Origin: Polyodon spathula
Taxonomy: Eukaryota > Chordata > Actinopteri > Acipenseriformes > Polyodontidae
Direction of reading: 5' to 3'
DNA: 64,000 bases
Assembly: GCF_017654505.1 (NCBI RefSeq)
Contig: NC_054552.1
Location: 33,190,597 to 33,254,596, forward strand
Part shown: positions 12,101 through 27,408 of the stretch, piece after piece
Layout of the letters: each line of letters opens with the position of its first letter
Position numbering within the stretch: position 1 is the stretch's first letter
The notes under the pieces: model-generated
Databases searched by the model: none
The model's input: the letters and a program-made list of their open reading frames with translations, nothing else
What the model was told of the DNA's origin: nothing
Translations under genes and position numbers: made by a program

Positions 12101-15100
12101 TCCTAATACCTGCTGCACAGGAAGTGAATACATAATATTAGGTATTTTGTTATTGCAAAGACATTTGTCACTTTTGTATGATAATTTATCACAGACATTA
12201 CACAGAGAAAAAGCAATAGCTTAATAATATAAAAGGGCTTTCCAGGTATTATTAAACAATATACATTACAAAGCAGCTTAATGACACTTTATCTCCATAG
12301 TGCACTTTAGCAATGGGAATAGTCAGAATTTAAATTACATACAAATAAATAAACAAAGGTTACCTCGGCTTTCAGGCGTTCAACCTCTATTTCCCCATCT
12401 TCTATCTGTTGTCGTAGTTGCTTAGCAACTGTTTTCTCTGTCTCTACAATCTGCAGCAAATGGAGGTACTTCTGCATGAGCGACTCATGCTCCGTCGCAA
12501 GGTTCCTGTAGCTGTGAGGAGACGTATCATTAGAGTGCTGAGAACAGGAGGCATACACAGCACCATATCTACCTCTGTGTGTTCACAAGGGGACCCGACA
12601 GACATACAAAAACAGACACAGTGGAGTATGACACCTTCCGCTGGGGTGGAGGGGCAAAGCAGCCTTCAAATGGGCTGTCATTCATGTACTTACGCTAATG
12701 GAGACTGTGGTATACACTAAATAACTCTTCAAGTCCTACCTTACTTATATCCTCACAACATGTGACTATAGAATGAAATTCTCATGCTTTCTCCTTGGTC
12801 TGCAACCTTTTGGAATACTAATTAAATGGAAGGGTTTACGAGGGACAGCAGAATAGACAATCTTTACACTGAAGCAGACACCGCTGCAATACCAGGGGAA
12901 TGTGCTTTAAAAAAAGCACACACACAGACACTGAGGGAAGAGTCAACTTTATTCAGCTAATACCAACGATGGGCAAATACGATAGCTGCATTCGGGCTTG
13001 AGGCTGTATTTCAAGATTTCAAGGAATTGCCTGGCATGGTTAATTAGGATCTTTTCGTAAGCAGCTCAGCCATACTGGTCATAGTTTCCTTGGCAGCACA
13101 GAAGCCCTTTAAATGAGAGCGCAACTACACAAAACAAAACCTATCAATTCAATAAGCAGACGTATTTACTACATTCTTCCAGCTTCGTCTTCCGTGCACA
13201 TTAGAAAGCAGACATTGTTGGCTTTCCAGTTGGTTGGGTACAGTAGTTTTAGTTGCAGGCACACAAGCTTCTGCCAATGTGGAAACTAAACAGCCACGCT
13301 CCTGCTGCTATCCACTGTGGCAGGGAGGTCCCGATGCCATATGGAAGCAAAACAAAACCGTTAAGGCAAATGAGAGACCCTTGTTTTCTTTGTTAATATT
13401 TTGGTGTTGCTATATACTGATAACGGCTCTAAAACAAATGTCTTCATGAGGGTTTGTGACAGCTTTATAGAATATGTAAAAACCCAAAAAGCACAAGACA
13501 GTGCACCTTTAAAATGTCAACTGAACACCCCAGTGAGTAATATAATAAAACATCATCCATTTAACCGTGCAGTGATTCAGACTCAAAAACGTGGTACCGA
13601 CATTCACTTTATCAAAAGATGACGACGGTGCTTTATCTAGGTAGAGTAACAGGGTGTAAGCATACCTCGTTATCTGACCCAATTACCCCTGATGATGACC
13701 CTGCTTTATCCAGGGTGTGCACACCTGTTATCTGACCCAATTACCCCTGCTTTATCTAGGTAGAGTAACAGGGTGTAAGCACACCTCGTTATCTGACCCA
13801 ATTACCCCTGATGATGACCCTGCTTTATCTAGGTAGAGTAACAGGGTGTAAACACACCTGTTATCTGACCCAATTACCCCTGATGATGACTGCTTTATCC
13901 AGGGTGTAAACACACCTTGTTATCTGACCCAATTACCCCTGATGTCACTGTGTAGCAGCCTTGGATGATGAATGTTTTCACTGCCGGAGGTATTGATGCT
14001 GTTGACCCTTCATTGCTTATTCATTTCCCATTACATTGTCCATCCATTATGGGGAGAATTGAACCTGTCACCATCGTTTTTTGGTGTGTGCTTTTGCATT
14101 AAAAAGTACTAAGGTCCTAGACGTGTTTCCAGACGAGAAATAACGACTCTTAATGTGAACTGAAGCACAGGATGAAATACTCTCCTAATTACACTACACA
14201 AATAATGAGCAAACCACAGCAAAAGATAGATCCCTCACTGCTTTTAGTTAACTGTACAGAAGCACAGTCTTCAAGCGATTCAATGACAATGTCACTTCTT
14301 ATGTTTGTATTTATGCTGCTGCATTCTGCAGGCTATCAGACAGGAATGCACAGGTACAATGAAATATTAGACCTGAAGAGGAACAAACTACACTCTGTGT
14401 GTGTCGCACCCTTTGCTTTATTAAATACCTCAAACACATTTTCAAGTATGTAAGGGTTTGCTCAATTGCACAGTGCAGAGAGTGGTGTGCTCCATTACCC
14501 CCTGTTTCCGCTGGGTACACTTACCAGCTCAACTGCAATAACTGACCCGGAGAGGCTCTCTTCACATTCTGTGCACGTGTTTCTGCGCATGGAAAATCAG
14601 ACTCTCCTGCAAACTTTCACCAAGGTGTTTGCACAGTATTATTTGTATTAGCTATCTAAAGCATTCATTTAAGTGTCCAAGCCCTATCACAGGGTCACTG
14701 GTGGAGGAGGGAGTGGGGCTCTTTCAGCCTCAAGTATAGAAACGTATTGATAGACAATAGGAAAAGAAGGGGCCAGAGCTACTCATCTCTTTGCTCCATG
14801 GCAACGTTTGACTAATTAGTTGACCCTTTCTATACTTCACATTTGAGTTATGGTTTACTCACAGTCTGCAAATACTTCAAACAATATCCAAACAAAACAA
14901 TGGATTTCTTTTGCAAAAAACTTTTTACTGTACCCAGATCAGATCCAGACAAATGCAACACAAACATATGTTTTTCTTATGCAATCGCTTCACATATGGA
15001 GAGGGATTTTGTAGCTTACTGTGGTTTTACTGTGTGTGGTTTGAAACCCTTTACCATACCTATCAAGCCTGCCTGTGCTTTACATTGCTTTATTAAGCTT

Positions 15101-18100
15101 TACTACAATATGCTTGAATTGCCTTTACAGTAAAAATACCCAAGCTAATTGGGACCAGGGGGAGTTTAATTGAATGAATCTTCTTAAAAGATATAATTCA
15201 ACCACTTTAACTGTAAATGCATGATATAGAATACTGAACTGTTCAGTAAATACCAGCGATTGAAGGCTGGATTCTCTATGACAGGACAAAAGAGCACAGC
15301 ACCCAACAAGGGTTAGATCATCACGGTTGGGATAGTCAAGTTGTTGCTGTGTACAGAACAGTCAGAATCCACATACTTTGAGTGTGTACCTGTGTATAGA
15401 ACAGTCAGAATCCACATACCTTGAGTGTGTAACTGTGTATAGAACAGTCAGAATCAACATACCTTGAGTGTGTAGCTGTGTATAGAACAGTCAGAATCCA
15501 CATACTTTGAGTGTGTACCTGTGTATAGAACAGTCAGAATCCACATACCTTGAGTGTGTAGCTGTGTATAGAACAGTCGGAATCCACATACCTTGAGTGT
15601 GTAACTGTGTATAGAACAGTCAGAATCAACATACCTTGAGTGTGTAGCTGTGTATAGAACAGTCAGAATCCACATACTTTGAGTGTGTACCTGTGTATAG
15701 AACAGTCAGAATCCACATACCTTGAGTGTGTAGCTGTGTATAGAACAGAATCCACATACCTTGCATGTGTTATTGCTGCCACCCATTCGTCACAATCTTT
15801 GACATCCTCTGTCTTCAGCTCCAGGGCCTTCTGGTTGTCGTGGTTGAAGTTAACAGTGAAGTAGTACTGCAAGGGAAACACAATGTGTGAGGAATTAGAC
15901 CAGAGGGTTTATAAAGACACCAGCAGTGGCTGTGTGCATGTCACCGATGCTTCTGCGTTCATCCACAGCTTAGAAAACCACCACTCACTGCACTTCTAAA
16001 TGGTTACTCATCATGAAACTTAATCATTTATCCAGTATGAAAGATCACAATCTTACAATTCTAAGATTGTGAGCTCTCCTCCTTTATGCACGGTGGATTG
16101 TTTGGAATGGTCCGCATGTTCTGATTACTCAGATAACTATTGAAAGTATCCCGTCCTCTCCCCAGGTATTAAGAGGACAGGGAGATGAAGATCATTTCTG
16201 TCAGCGCTGCTGCAGGCTGCAAGCTATTCCAACTAGCCCATCATCTTGCAATTAAACATCTGGTGCAGGGATCAGCAAAATAAAAATGTGCATGTAAGCC
16301 TAGTCTTGATAATGAAAGTGATGCCAGTTCCAAGTGATGGAATTCAATGTGCATTCAAGCCTAGTCTTGATAATGAAAGTGATGCCGGTTCCAAGTGATG
16401 GAATTCAATGTGCTTTCAAGTCTAGTCTTGATAATGAAAGTGATGCCGGTTCCAAGTGATGGAATTCAATGTGCTTTCAAGCCTAGTCTTGATAATGAAA
16501 GTGATGCCAGTTCCAAGTGATGGAATTCAATGTGCATTCAAGCCTAGTCTTGATAATGAAAGTGATGCCAGTTCCAAGTGATGGAATTCAATGTGCATTC
16601 AAGCCTAGTCTTGATAATGAAAGTGATGCCAGTTCCAAGTGGTGGAATTCAATGTGTTCCAAGTGATGGAATTCAATGTGCATTCAAGCCTAGTCTTGAT
16701 AATGAAAGTGATGCCAGTTCCAAGTGATGGAATTCAATGTGCATTCAAGCCTAGTCTTGATAATGAAAGTGATGCCAGTTCCAAGTGATGGAATTCAATG
16801 GAATTCAATGTGCAAGTGGTGGAATTCAATGTGCATTCAAGCCTAGTCTTGATAATGAAAGTGATGCCAGTTCCAAGTGATGGAATTCTCCATTTTATAA
16901 TTGTGTCTCTTTGGTCCTGCCATCACTGGTTGCAAACTACGTCTTATGATGCTGTGCTGTGTCTCCCCACTACATTGTGTTATAGTGGGAAGGTAATGAG
17001 ACAACATTGGTTACCAATAGAAAATCCATTGAACATTACAGGGTCTGTTTAAGGACCTAAACATTGGCAGATCTTAATACCATCAGCCCATTTCATTTGA
17101 TGCATTCATATCATGTGTATAGTTACATTTTTTTGTTATTTTGACCTAATGAATATCCTTTAATGTTTGTTCTCTGTCCTTCTCTATCACTGCTTTAATC
17201 ATGATTGGCCATGCTTACAGCAAAATAAATATAGAAACAGCAGCTGCTTCTGTTTCTAAAAGCTGAATTTCTATAACCTCCCATAACCTCAGATAGTTGT
17301 AAAGAGAGCAGGGTTTCATTATAGAACACTAAGAGCATTGTTAGTGTCGGATGGACAGCATGTTTCAAAATTAACTACATTTTGATGCATTGGCACGCAC
17401 AGCGCCATGACATCATCGACGCACACTCAAGGCGAATACCAGCTTGAAGATCGGTTTTACTGGAAGACTCCTTTAAATAATAAATGAGTGTTCTAGAGAA
17501 TATATATCTCCTGTTTGATTCACACTCTCTGCCTGCCCCTCAGTACAATTCTATGTATTTATAGTATCCAGGTTCTCTCATTCAGACCCTGATTCAGGCT
17601 TTTTCAGTTCTGATTAGTTCAGCATAATAAACAAAACCACTACCAGCTACTGCGCTACACAGCTGTTTATAGCCTTCTTTTCCAGAGATATTCCTCCTCA
17701 CTCTTCCTGCAGGGTGGCAATTACATAATTCAGCTTTTCCTGTTACCTAGCAACTCATTTTCCTCTTTTAGCAGAGGGTTCCCACCTTTCTCCCCTTTAA
17801 ATGGCCTTTGTCATTAAGAATCAATCAGCCCTTGGTAATGCTGTTGTGAAGTTCCTCCTGTTCTTTACACAGACATGATACAGTGTTTGATGTCTTGGAC
17901 TGTGACCCCTTCCCCTAGTATTCCGATGCCATTTACCCGCTCATTTCAATGACTGTTGTAGCGCAACAGTATACAACACTTGCCCTGTTTGTCCTTTACC
18001 TCTGAATCTCTTTTGGTGTTGCAAAAGTTTGATTTCTTGATCCATTACTGACATCATTAAATTAATACTATATCCTAGTAAATGAACATGTCAAATAAAA

Positions 18101-20430
18101 ATACGATTTACGTATTAGATAGGAGAGAATCGACTACCCAACGCTATAAGCACATAGTTACCTAACTGCAAATAAACAACTCATTTTGATTTCTGGGCTT
18201 GTAAGTAAGTCTAATGCTTTCCTTCTTTTGGAGTTAAATGGGTTTTTGGATCCCACCCCCCAGTCTTATTGTTGCAAGCAAATCAGCTGACTGGGTCTCA
18301 CTGTCATGCCCTGGTCCTCTGGTACTCTTCCATTCCCAGCAATAAAGCATCATCCACATATTAACACATTCCTTACTGGTCCAAATCAAGACTACTGAAC
18401 TGAAGCTTAAAAACACTACACCTCCACAGACCTGTGCTGCATCAATAGCCTAACAACACGCTGAGGTCACATGTGTAGCCCTGTTATAGCCATGCTAATG
18501 TCTACAGAGACATGCTGTTTCATGCTACTATAGCTGGATGTAAAATTGATGTAAAATTCAAGCCCTTAACCTCAAAAACTAGCATGCCAGCTGTATATCA
18601 TCAGCAGCATGGCATGCCAAAGACAAACAGATTCGTTTACAGTTAGGTTCCTTGTCGACATCAGTACCAGCTATCAGTCCACGCTTTGCTTAAGTGACAT
18701 TACGCCTGCATGTCTCCAGCGCCACATCAGAAGGCTATCTTAACCATTTCAAGTGCAATTTCCAGTCTGCCTGTTTAAAAAGTCAGATCCCCAGCAGGTT
18801 TTTCCTGCATTGCCTGTCACTATACCATGAAATGAAGAACGAGCTTCTCCGATATATACACAGAGCATGCAGTGAGAGCTGCACCCTGCACCCTCCACTG
18901 TAGCATACACACACTATACCATGAAATGAAGAACGAGCCACTCCGATATATACACAGAGCATGAGGTGAGAGCTGCACCCTGCACCCTCCACTGTAGCAT
19001 ACACACACTATACCATGAAATGAAGAACGAGCCACTCCGATATATACACAGAGCATGCAGTGAGAGCTGCTCCCCACCCCCACCCTGCTGGGGAAGAAAA
19101 TTAGGTCAGAGAAGCCAGAAAGGCTGTGGAAAGGAACAGGAGTGTCAGTCCCTGAAGGTAACCACACCCAAACAGCATCTATACCCAGCAGCATCACAGC
19201 AAGCTGAGACAGAGCCTATATAAAGGACAGTAGTAACAGACCCTGAAGGTAATGTTAACCTAAACAGCTTCTATACCCAGCAGCATCACAGCAAGCTGAG
19301 ACAGAGCCTATATAAAGAACAGGAGTAACAGACCCTGAAGGTAACACTAACCCAAACAGCATTCACACCCAGCAGCATCACAACAAGCTGAGACAGAGCC
19401 TATATAAAGAACAGGAGTAACAGACCCTGAAGGTAACACTAACCCAAACAGCATTCACACCCAGCAGCATCACAGCAAGCTGAGACAGAGCCTATATAAA
19501 GAACAGGAGTAACAGTCCCAGAAGGTAACACTAACCCAAACAGCATTCACACCCAGCAGCATCGCAACAAGCTGAGACAGAGCAATACCCTGATTTGGCA
19601 GGAAACTTCATCCAGGCGTGGTAAACATTACTTTCTTCCTGTATTAGGCTATTAATTTATAAACTAAAGGTTCTACATTGGCATAGTTTTATATATAGAA
19701 ATAGTTGGTAAAAAGAACATGATCTTCGTATTGAGTGCTGCTGGGGTATATATTTTTTTGCTATCCTGATATTTTATAATAATGTTATAACTGTAATCTG
19801 ATATGTCTGATAGAATATCATTGGATGAATACTGAATTACTGTTTATCACACTTATAGCTGTGCTATGTGTTACATATCAATTTGAATAATAACTAATCA
19901 TAATATTAGTAAAAATCCAACAACTCCTATAGGTAAGGTAACTATCCTATAGTTTTACTCCACTTATTCCTATAATTAAAGCATCTCAGCTCTAATATTA
20001 TATGCTTTATTCAGGGATATGATTATTTTTTGGTTTACACAAAAATTATGGCTCATTTTTGTCATGTATCTTGGTCCTCATTGTACTGCTGTGAAACTAA
20101 TGTCCATTCTTCTGAAGTTGCATAAACATTTGCATGCATAAAGAAAATAAAACTCTGACTATACTGAAGGTGTTTTGAGGTGTTGTGGCATGATTGTTGT
20201 TCAATATAATTGCCATATAAGGAGGTCTAGAGAAGTCAGCTCTAGGGGAATGATAGAGGGTAGTGGGGGACTGCAACTTCACAGATGACAACTAACTTCT
20301 AATCTTCTGCATGCAGGCCATATGTATTCCAGGGGTCTTTGTACTGTACCTTGTCTGAAGGTATGGGTATGGGTTGTGGGTTTAGATTTAAACATGTTTG
20401 TACTGTATTATAAGATTGTCTGTATGTTAT

Positions 20431-20502
<72 letters not shown>

Positions 20503-21341
20503 TTGTTTAAAACATATTATGCATTTTATACACCCTATCCAGAACCCTAACTTTGTGACTGAAGCTGAAACCAAATTACAAGCACACATTGATTGATTCC
20601 CTTCATTTAGTACATTCCTTTCTCAAAGTCTGGTCAATCATTCCTATCCCTTCTGAAGAATTATCTAAGCTTTCCAATGAGTGTATTCATATTCTTTCCG
20701 CTCAATAGATGTTCATTACCATTTCCATACGGATCAGCTGTTCACAGGAGGAATCAATACAAAACTTAAAAGACTTCCGTTCATCCATTTTTTTCCACTT
20801 CTCATGAACAAGATAACTCCACCTGGAACAGAATGTATAAAATACCTTGTGTGCATAAGTGTCTGCTTTTATCAGACCATGTCATGAAACAAAATGCCAT
20901 CAATCTCTCCAGATATCAGCACAGCGGAGTGCTTCTTGAGATTGTAAACCTAACGCATGCTGACTCATTATTCAATACCCCTCACATCTAAATCCTCAGT
21001 AGTTGGTTAGCTTTTCCTGGGCTGTTATTAACCTCAGTGACACTTGTGTAAAAGACAGTGCTGTGTGATGTACTGACATTATGGATTCTGACCCTTGCTA
21101 AAAAGATAAGGTTCATATAAAACAACTCTCTAACATCCCCTACAAATGAACCTGCCTCTAAGCATTACTGGCCTTGGTGCAAAACCAGCTGCCCTGTGTG
21201 TGTGTCCCACTTTCCAGCTTCTTCAAGACCATTTGTAATGACCTCTTTAAGACCTATCCCATGCACTTACTTCTAATATATGTCACTTATTAATTTGCAT
21301 TTAAAGACTAAATAAAGGATGATAGTAAGTGCTGTCTATAC

Positions 21342-21382
<41 letters not shown>

Positions 21383-24300
21383 CTTGATTTACAAAAAGTA
21401 ATATTTAGAGTATTGTATACTGCATGTGCGTCAGGAAAAGAAACTAAACTAACTAAAAAGAGATCTTCAGCACACAGTATTTTACTGCAACACTTTATTC
21501 ACTGACGTTATGGCCTAAAGAACTTGGAATGTCACCGCAGTTATTTCTTGTGAAAATTAAAGTAAGGAATATCAGAAAAATCTGTCAAAGTGGATGCAAA
21601 AAATAAAATATTTATTTTGGACGAGACAAAAACAACTGCCCTCCAAACATTAGAAACCAGCAAATACTTATCCTACGTGTGTGGGTGTTCCAAAACCAAA
21701 TGATTTTCCATAAATTGATAGGCAACTTGTGCGAGAAAAGCAAGCCCCAAACACTAGCCAGCACTTTGATTCTGGGGCAAATCGAGGCAAAGCATTATAG
21801 CTCTCCACTTCCTTTTTAACAGCTGAAGTTTGAACTGTGATTTTCAAGTAGAATAAACAGAGAATGTGGTGGTTCTGCGCAGGTAACAAAAAACAAATAC
21901 AAATAATTGTGTTACCCAGTTTTCTACACTGTGTTTTTAACCATGTGTTACTACGCACCCCTGTGTTTAACATGGTTTTATAAAGAGTTCAAACCGGGGT
22001 CACAGTCCAGCGAGTTACAGCAGCTATGTTAGTTATGAGCTACCAGTCAGTAAAGCGAATGTGGTGGCCCATGCCTTCGCATGAGTACCAGGGAATTAAC
22101 ATTCTCTTCAGAACTCTCACCTGGGTTTGTCTGAGCCTGTATTGACTGTGTAAATGTTTCATTACAATCTAAGCTAATCGACTATTTCTGTAGACTCTTG
22201 CAAAGGTGGTTGTCCCAGAAGCTACAGATTGGCCCTTTTGAACAAAGATTTTAGAACAAGGATGAATATGTTTGAATTATTCAAACTTCCTGATAGGAGA
22301 GACAACCTTTTGTGTCAAAGAATTAAAACAGAGTCTGTCAAGAACAGGGACGCTCTTTAAACAAGACTGCTGTTGATGCCTTAAATATAAGTGTTAATAC
22401 AATAGTAATGTCCAGATGGAATTTCCTTCTGAAGGTTATTCTGGTATACTGCCTGGTAAAAGCATACTATATTAAAACACTGTATAAAAGCATAGTAAAA
22501 GCATGCTAAATCAGGGCAAGCAATGTAAAACTCAACGCACATGGCATTGTAATAACCACGGTAATGCATACTGAATACTCTGCAGTTTCACTGTTGTAAA
22601 CCTTATTGGGTTTGCATTGTTAAACACCCCATCAAAATACTGAAAATAGCTTGGGACTCCCTCCAGTCCTTTACAGATGCAGTATAATGCAAAGCCATAT
22701 CCGATGCATTTGCTCTTAATACACCAGCAGAGCAGCATCCTTTTCTCGCATGCAAATTGAGGTTGCCATAGAAACGGTGTGCACCTATACAGCTATTTTT
22801 AAATGGGGGGGGGGGGGGGGGGGTTGAATGTGCAACATCCAACCACGCTCAAGATGAGAAAGTTATTTGTGTTCAAATGATAAAGCACACTGCAACAAAT
22901 CTGCTGACTCTGCACCCTGCCCTCATCTTTCGTCAAATACAGCCAATCACAGTATTGATTATTGACTAGGGACAGTCAGTGCACAAACCAGATACTATTG
23001 CCTTTCATCACTGCTTAATTACAGGCTCTTGAAAACTGAACACTGCAGCTGCAACAGGCATGTCTTTCTTGGGGAGACTAACAAGAAGCTCTGTCCTTTT
23101 CTTTTAAATTAGAAACCAGTGAGATCTTTGCACTGTGACACGTGTTGCTGTAATGGAACGTACAAACACATTTTAAAAGGGGTAGCTGCATTCTGAGACA
23201 TGCAGTGCAATTAGGCAGACATTCATTAACCCCAAATAATTGACAGTGTAAAGACGAATCTTGTTTCAACTACTAATAATGATGATAATAATGTTGCTAA
23301 ATAATAAGCAATAAAGGGTTCTGGTGAAATGAGAAACCACAAGCGTGAATCTCTAGCTTGTGTAAAACTTTTAAAAAATGCTTTGATTTCACCATCACCA
23401 CTTGAACTACTTAATTGAGGAATCAACACTGAAGAAAAACTGTTTGAAAAACTTAGAGTATGACAAAGATGCAAAGATACGCCACTGTTGCAGTAATGCT
23501 GTGAGGAACACACCTGCATGATTGAAAGCACTGAAACAGCTTGTCGAGAGCCTAAATGTACTCGCAGCAGTGTTGAGTGTAGCTCTGTGGGCCTCGTTTT
23601 CCATCATTGCTGGGGCTTAACACAAGTGTCAAGAGCCAGGTTATTCTGAATCATATTCATGAAAGCTTTGTAGAACACTCAGCATGCAATACTGCCTCCT
23701 GTGTGAGCTGCCTTTTTAAACACAATCACCATGGATTTTAGACTTTCATGACGTGGTTCATTATTAACCTGGGCATTGATCCCAAAATAACACCTCTATT
23801 GGCAGGTACACCAGGGCTGGGACTGTCTTCTGAACACCATAGTGACACGCTGCACCCCAATATGGCATAGAGAACAGGTCCACTTTGAAGAACTACAAGT
23901 AGATGGATAGGTAGCTGTCTGTAATTAAAAACTTCAGACATCATAATATAGTGAAACAGACTTGTGGCATGATATCTGTCAAACGTCTGTCCTCTTGGCA
24001 CTTTACTGTAATACTGCTGGATGATACTGATTGAGAAACAGTTTCAAAGAATGCAGGATCACTCAGGAATACACCAGATGTCTTTTCCAAGCATTGCATT
24101 TTTAAAGAGTACACAATGCTTGTTGTTTGATGTTTAAATTAATAGCTTACTAATTAACTGAAGTCATTGAATAGCATGACATTACAGTGTACTTTATGCT
24201 GCACCAGAATGGATCTCTATCAGTCTCCAAGGTGTAATAACCAGCTATCATTTAGAACCTAGTAATACAACACAGAGCGAGCTATTCCCACACCAATACA

Positions 24301-26325
24301 CAAGTCTCCAGCAATGCAATTACAACAGAGTGCTTTTACAGTATTGGGTTGAAAGCATGTGAACTATATATGTCACTAAGACTAGGAATGAGAATTAACA
24401 TGGGGATCATCAGTGTTATTTGCCTATCTAAGCTTTCCCAACAACAGTAGCTGGCAATGCATAGTGTATGATTGCACCAGAATGATCCCTATGCTTCAGT
24501 TGGAAGGTTATCCTCAGGTTTAGCTGAACAATCTTATTAACTTGATGGGGGAACCCATTTGTGAGTGGCTTTCTGACAACATGCAGTCAAAGTTCTCCAT
24601 TATCAACAAAGCTCTTCTGGAGCTACAGATTCAGTACAGACCATCTGTCTTAACTCTTGTCCGCAACACTGCTTGATCGACTTGTTTTTTTATCTCCTTG
24701 TCCAAAAGTAATCTTCTCTGTAAGGCCAGTGCAAAGTCAATAAAATAAGGAAGGGTTTGAGGAATGAAGTTGAAAACATGCACTTCTCAGAATGGGAGAT
24801 GGGTGGGGGTGATACAGGACCCTTAAGAATTGCTTGTTTAAATATCAGATTGCAGACTGCAGCTGGAACCGTGAGCATCCGGTTTAATATTGGATTGAGT
24901 AGAGCAGACTGGTTTCAAAGTGCAGATAGAAACACAGCTTTACTGGCACCAATCAATCAGATTCAGTACAACTGGAACAGGCCAGATCGTCTTTGCTTCC
25001 CACTTGATATGTCAGTTTATAAAGGCGTAGATGGCAGTAATAAGTTGTGCTTCCAACAATGTTTAACCAGCAATTTCAATAAGTAGGTTACTCTGCAGGG
25101 GTGTCATGATAACAATTATACAGTAGTTATGATCCAAAAATGGAGAATATCTCAGCAGAATTTTATTCCACAAGCCACTGACTAGGTTAGCAGTGCCTCA
25201 AAATGAGTAGCAGAGACTGATCTATTAAAGAGATTGATCCTAATGGAGCCCTGTGCTTGCATAAGCAGCACACTCATGACCTAACCTTTTCTGACACACG
25301 TACACCTTGCATATACAAGAAACAGTAACATAGCCTCTTCTGTACATATAACTGTACTGTACAGCAATGCACTGGCTACACCTCTCACCCTTAGATCATT
25401 CTGCAGGTCATTTGGGGTCTTTTGTGCTAGACATGGAAAAGCGACACAATGCATTTACTGTTGACACTAGTTTAGATATTTATTGCGTGCTCTCTGTATT
25501 ACATAAAAGCATGTTTATTTAACATTATCCTTTCTATAAGTTCTAATGTACTGTATTTCTATAGATTATGCTTTCTTCTTTGCATTTTCCATTTACATGC
25601 CACAGTATTGGCCTGTGGTTACATTTCAAAATCAAGGACACTTTTCATTATCATTTGTATTTTATATCATTATCCCTTGGCCATTCTCTACCCACATTAG
25701 TGATGTTTTAATTAGAAATGTTGTCAGTCCTCAAGCCCACATGCCACTAGCTTCTGCTCAGTGAGAGGTCCTTATCAGAGGCCTTGCTCTTGGAACAATG
25801 GTCCCCTGCCCACTCTGCCTCTCCACACTCCCCAGACTCACAGCTCCTTTAAAGCTAGAAAGACTGAGTAAGCATGTCTATGCCAGGGCTCGAGCCCCCT
25901 GGATTTTCAAACGGCAGTCGAGGGCTCTTATCATCACTAGCCCACCGATGACCTCTCTTGCCACTCAACAGAAACCTGTTACACTCTCCCATTTCTTTCC
26001 TGCATTGTCATTGATGTCGTATTTACGGATGCTTATTGTATTGTCAGTCTCAACTGGTCCCATTGTATTATGAAATGTTTTTATTTTTATAATTATTTGA
26101 AAGAGAGTGGTTAAAAAAAAGCAAACAGCAAATATAAAATGTTTGATAAAACAAATAGCAGCATTCTTGTCATTATACTGGGTGTCAAAACTGTTTTTTT
26201 TTTTGCTAATCATCAGACTTGCTTTGTGTTCATTTTAATGCAACAGTAAGTATTGTGTTATGTTTAATGATTTTCCAAACCTCACGGCCACATCGTAGTA
26301 TATAAAAATATGATTTTGTTATGGA

Positions 26326-26381
<56 letters not shown>

Positions 26382-26590
26382 ACCCCCTCTTCTTTTAACA
26401 GCTTGGATTCTGTGGATTATTTCATTCTTGCAGAGATCCACTTACATATAAAATGAAAATAATCTAAATCCGTTTTCAGTGTCCGCAGACGGACTCACAG
26501 AGGTGTGCGTTTAAACATTGCAGAAGCTCTGTCCACTGCCTCCTAACTCTCTCCAGACACAAAACTCATGACAAAAAATTTTTTTAACAG

Positions 26591-26648
<58 letters not shown>

Positions 26649-27342
26649 CTTACAGTCCTGCCTGGCATTACTTAGCAAAGGATTGTTTCAGGATGGGATG
26701 GGTCTATCCTGCACTTTCCTCTCCACCCCCTGCAGATATTGCAACAAATCAGGATGACGCAATAAAGAGCAGTATCGGTCTAGGGTACAAACAAATCCAC
26801 TTCAAATGAACTAAAGAAGTTAGCTGGGGTGTCTTTTTGGATTGTTTGTTCTTATTCTTCATAAAAAGCTCAAACAGCAGCATTTTCAATTGTGTGTGTT
26901 TACAAGGTGTGTACAAATCAATAATTGAGCTAGTCTAGTCTCAGAATGACCCATTTTATCATTAAGGGCGTCTAGTTTGTTTATTTACCAATTTACAATT
27001 GTCCAAATAATTTGACTGGCTTGTGACATTATATTAAAAAATCCTTTGCAAAATCTAATATTAAAACCGGGGTTATCAGCAGAAAACATTAAGCTGTCAA
27101 GTATTATTCTATTTATATCAACTATATAGGCACTACACATATTCTTCACCAGGTGGCGCCGTTGAGATGGAACAAAATGCCTAATCAAGCTTTGTTACCC
27201 ATATAACCTAAGAAGAAATTGATCTCCCAAAACACCACAGCAAAGAATCATAATCAACTATTCAACACCTGATTATAGTACCTGGCGATGTCATGATGTA
27301 CAATGTAATAGACTTGTAATATATATATATATATATATATAT

Positions 27343-27408
<66 letters not shown>

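Larger units (their letters stand above)
19596..22749. other. rasgrf1 intron 1, AT-rich segment
   Basis: About 3.1 kb, very AT-rich in 19,620-20,080. It includes a (TAA)n microsatellite at about 20,430-20,502 and a (CT)n run at about 21,347-21,375. The open frames of up to 101 residues show no protein pattern. No exon recognised. Confidence 0.7.
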
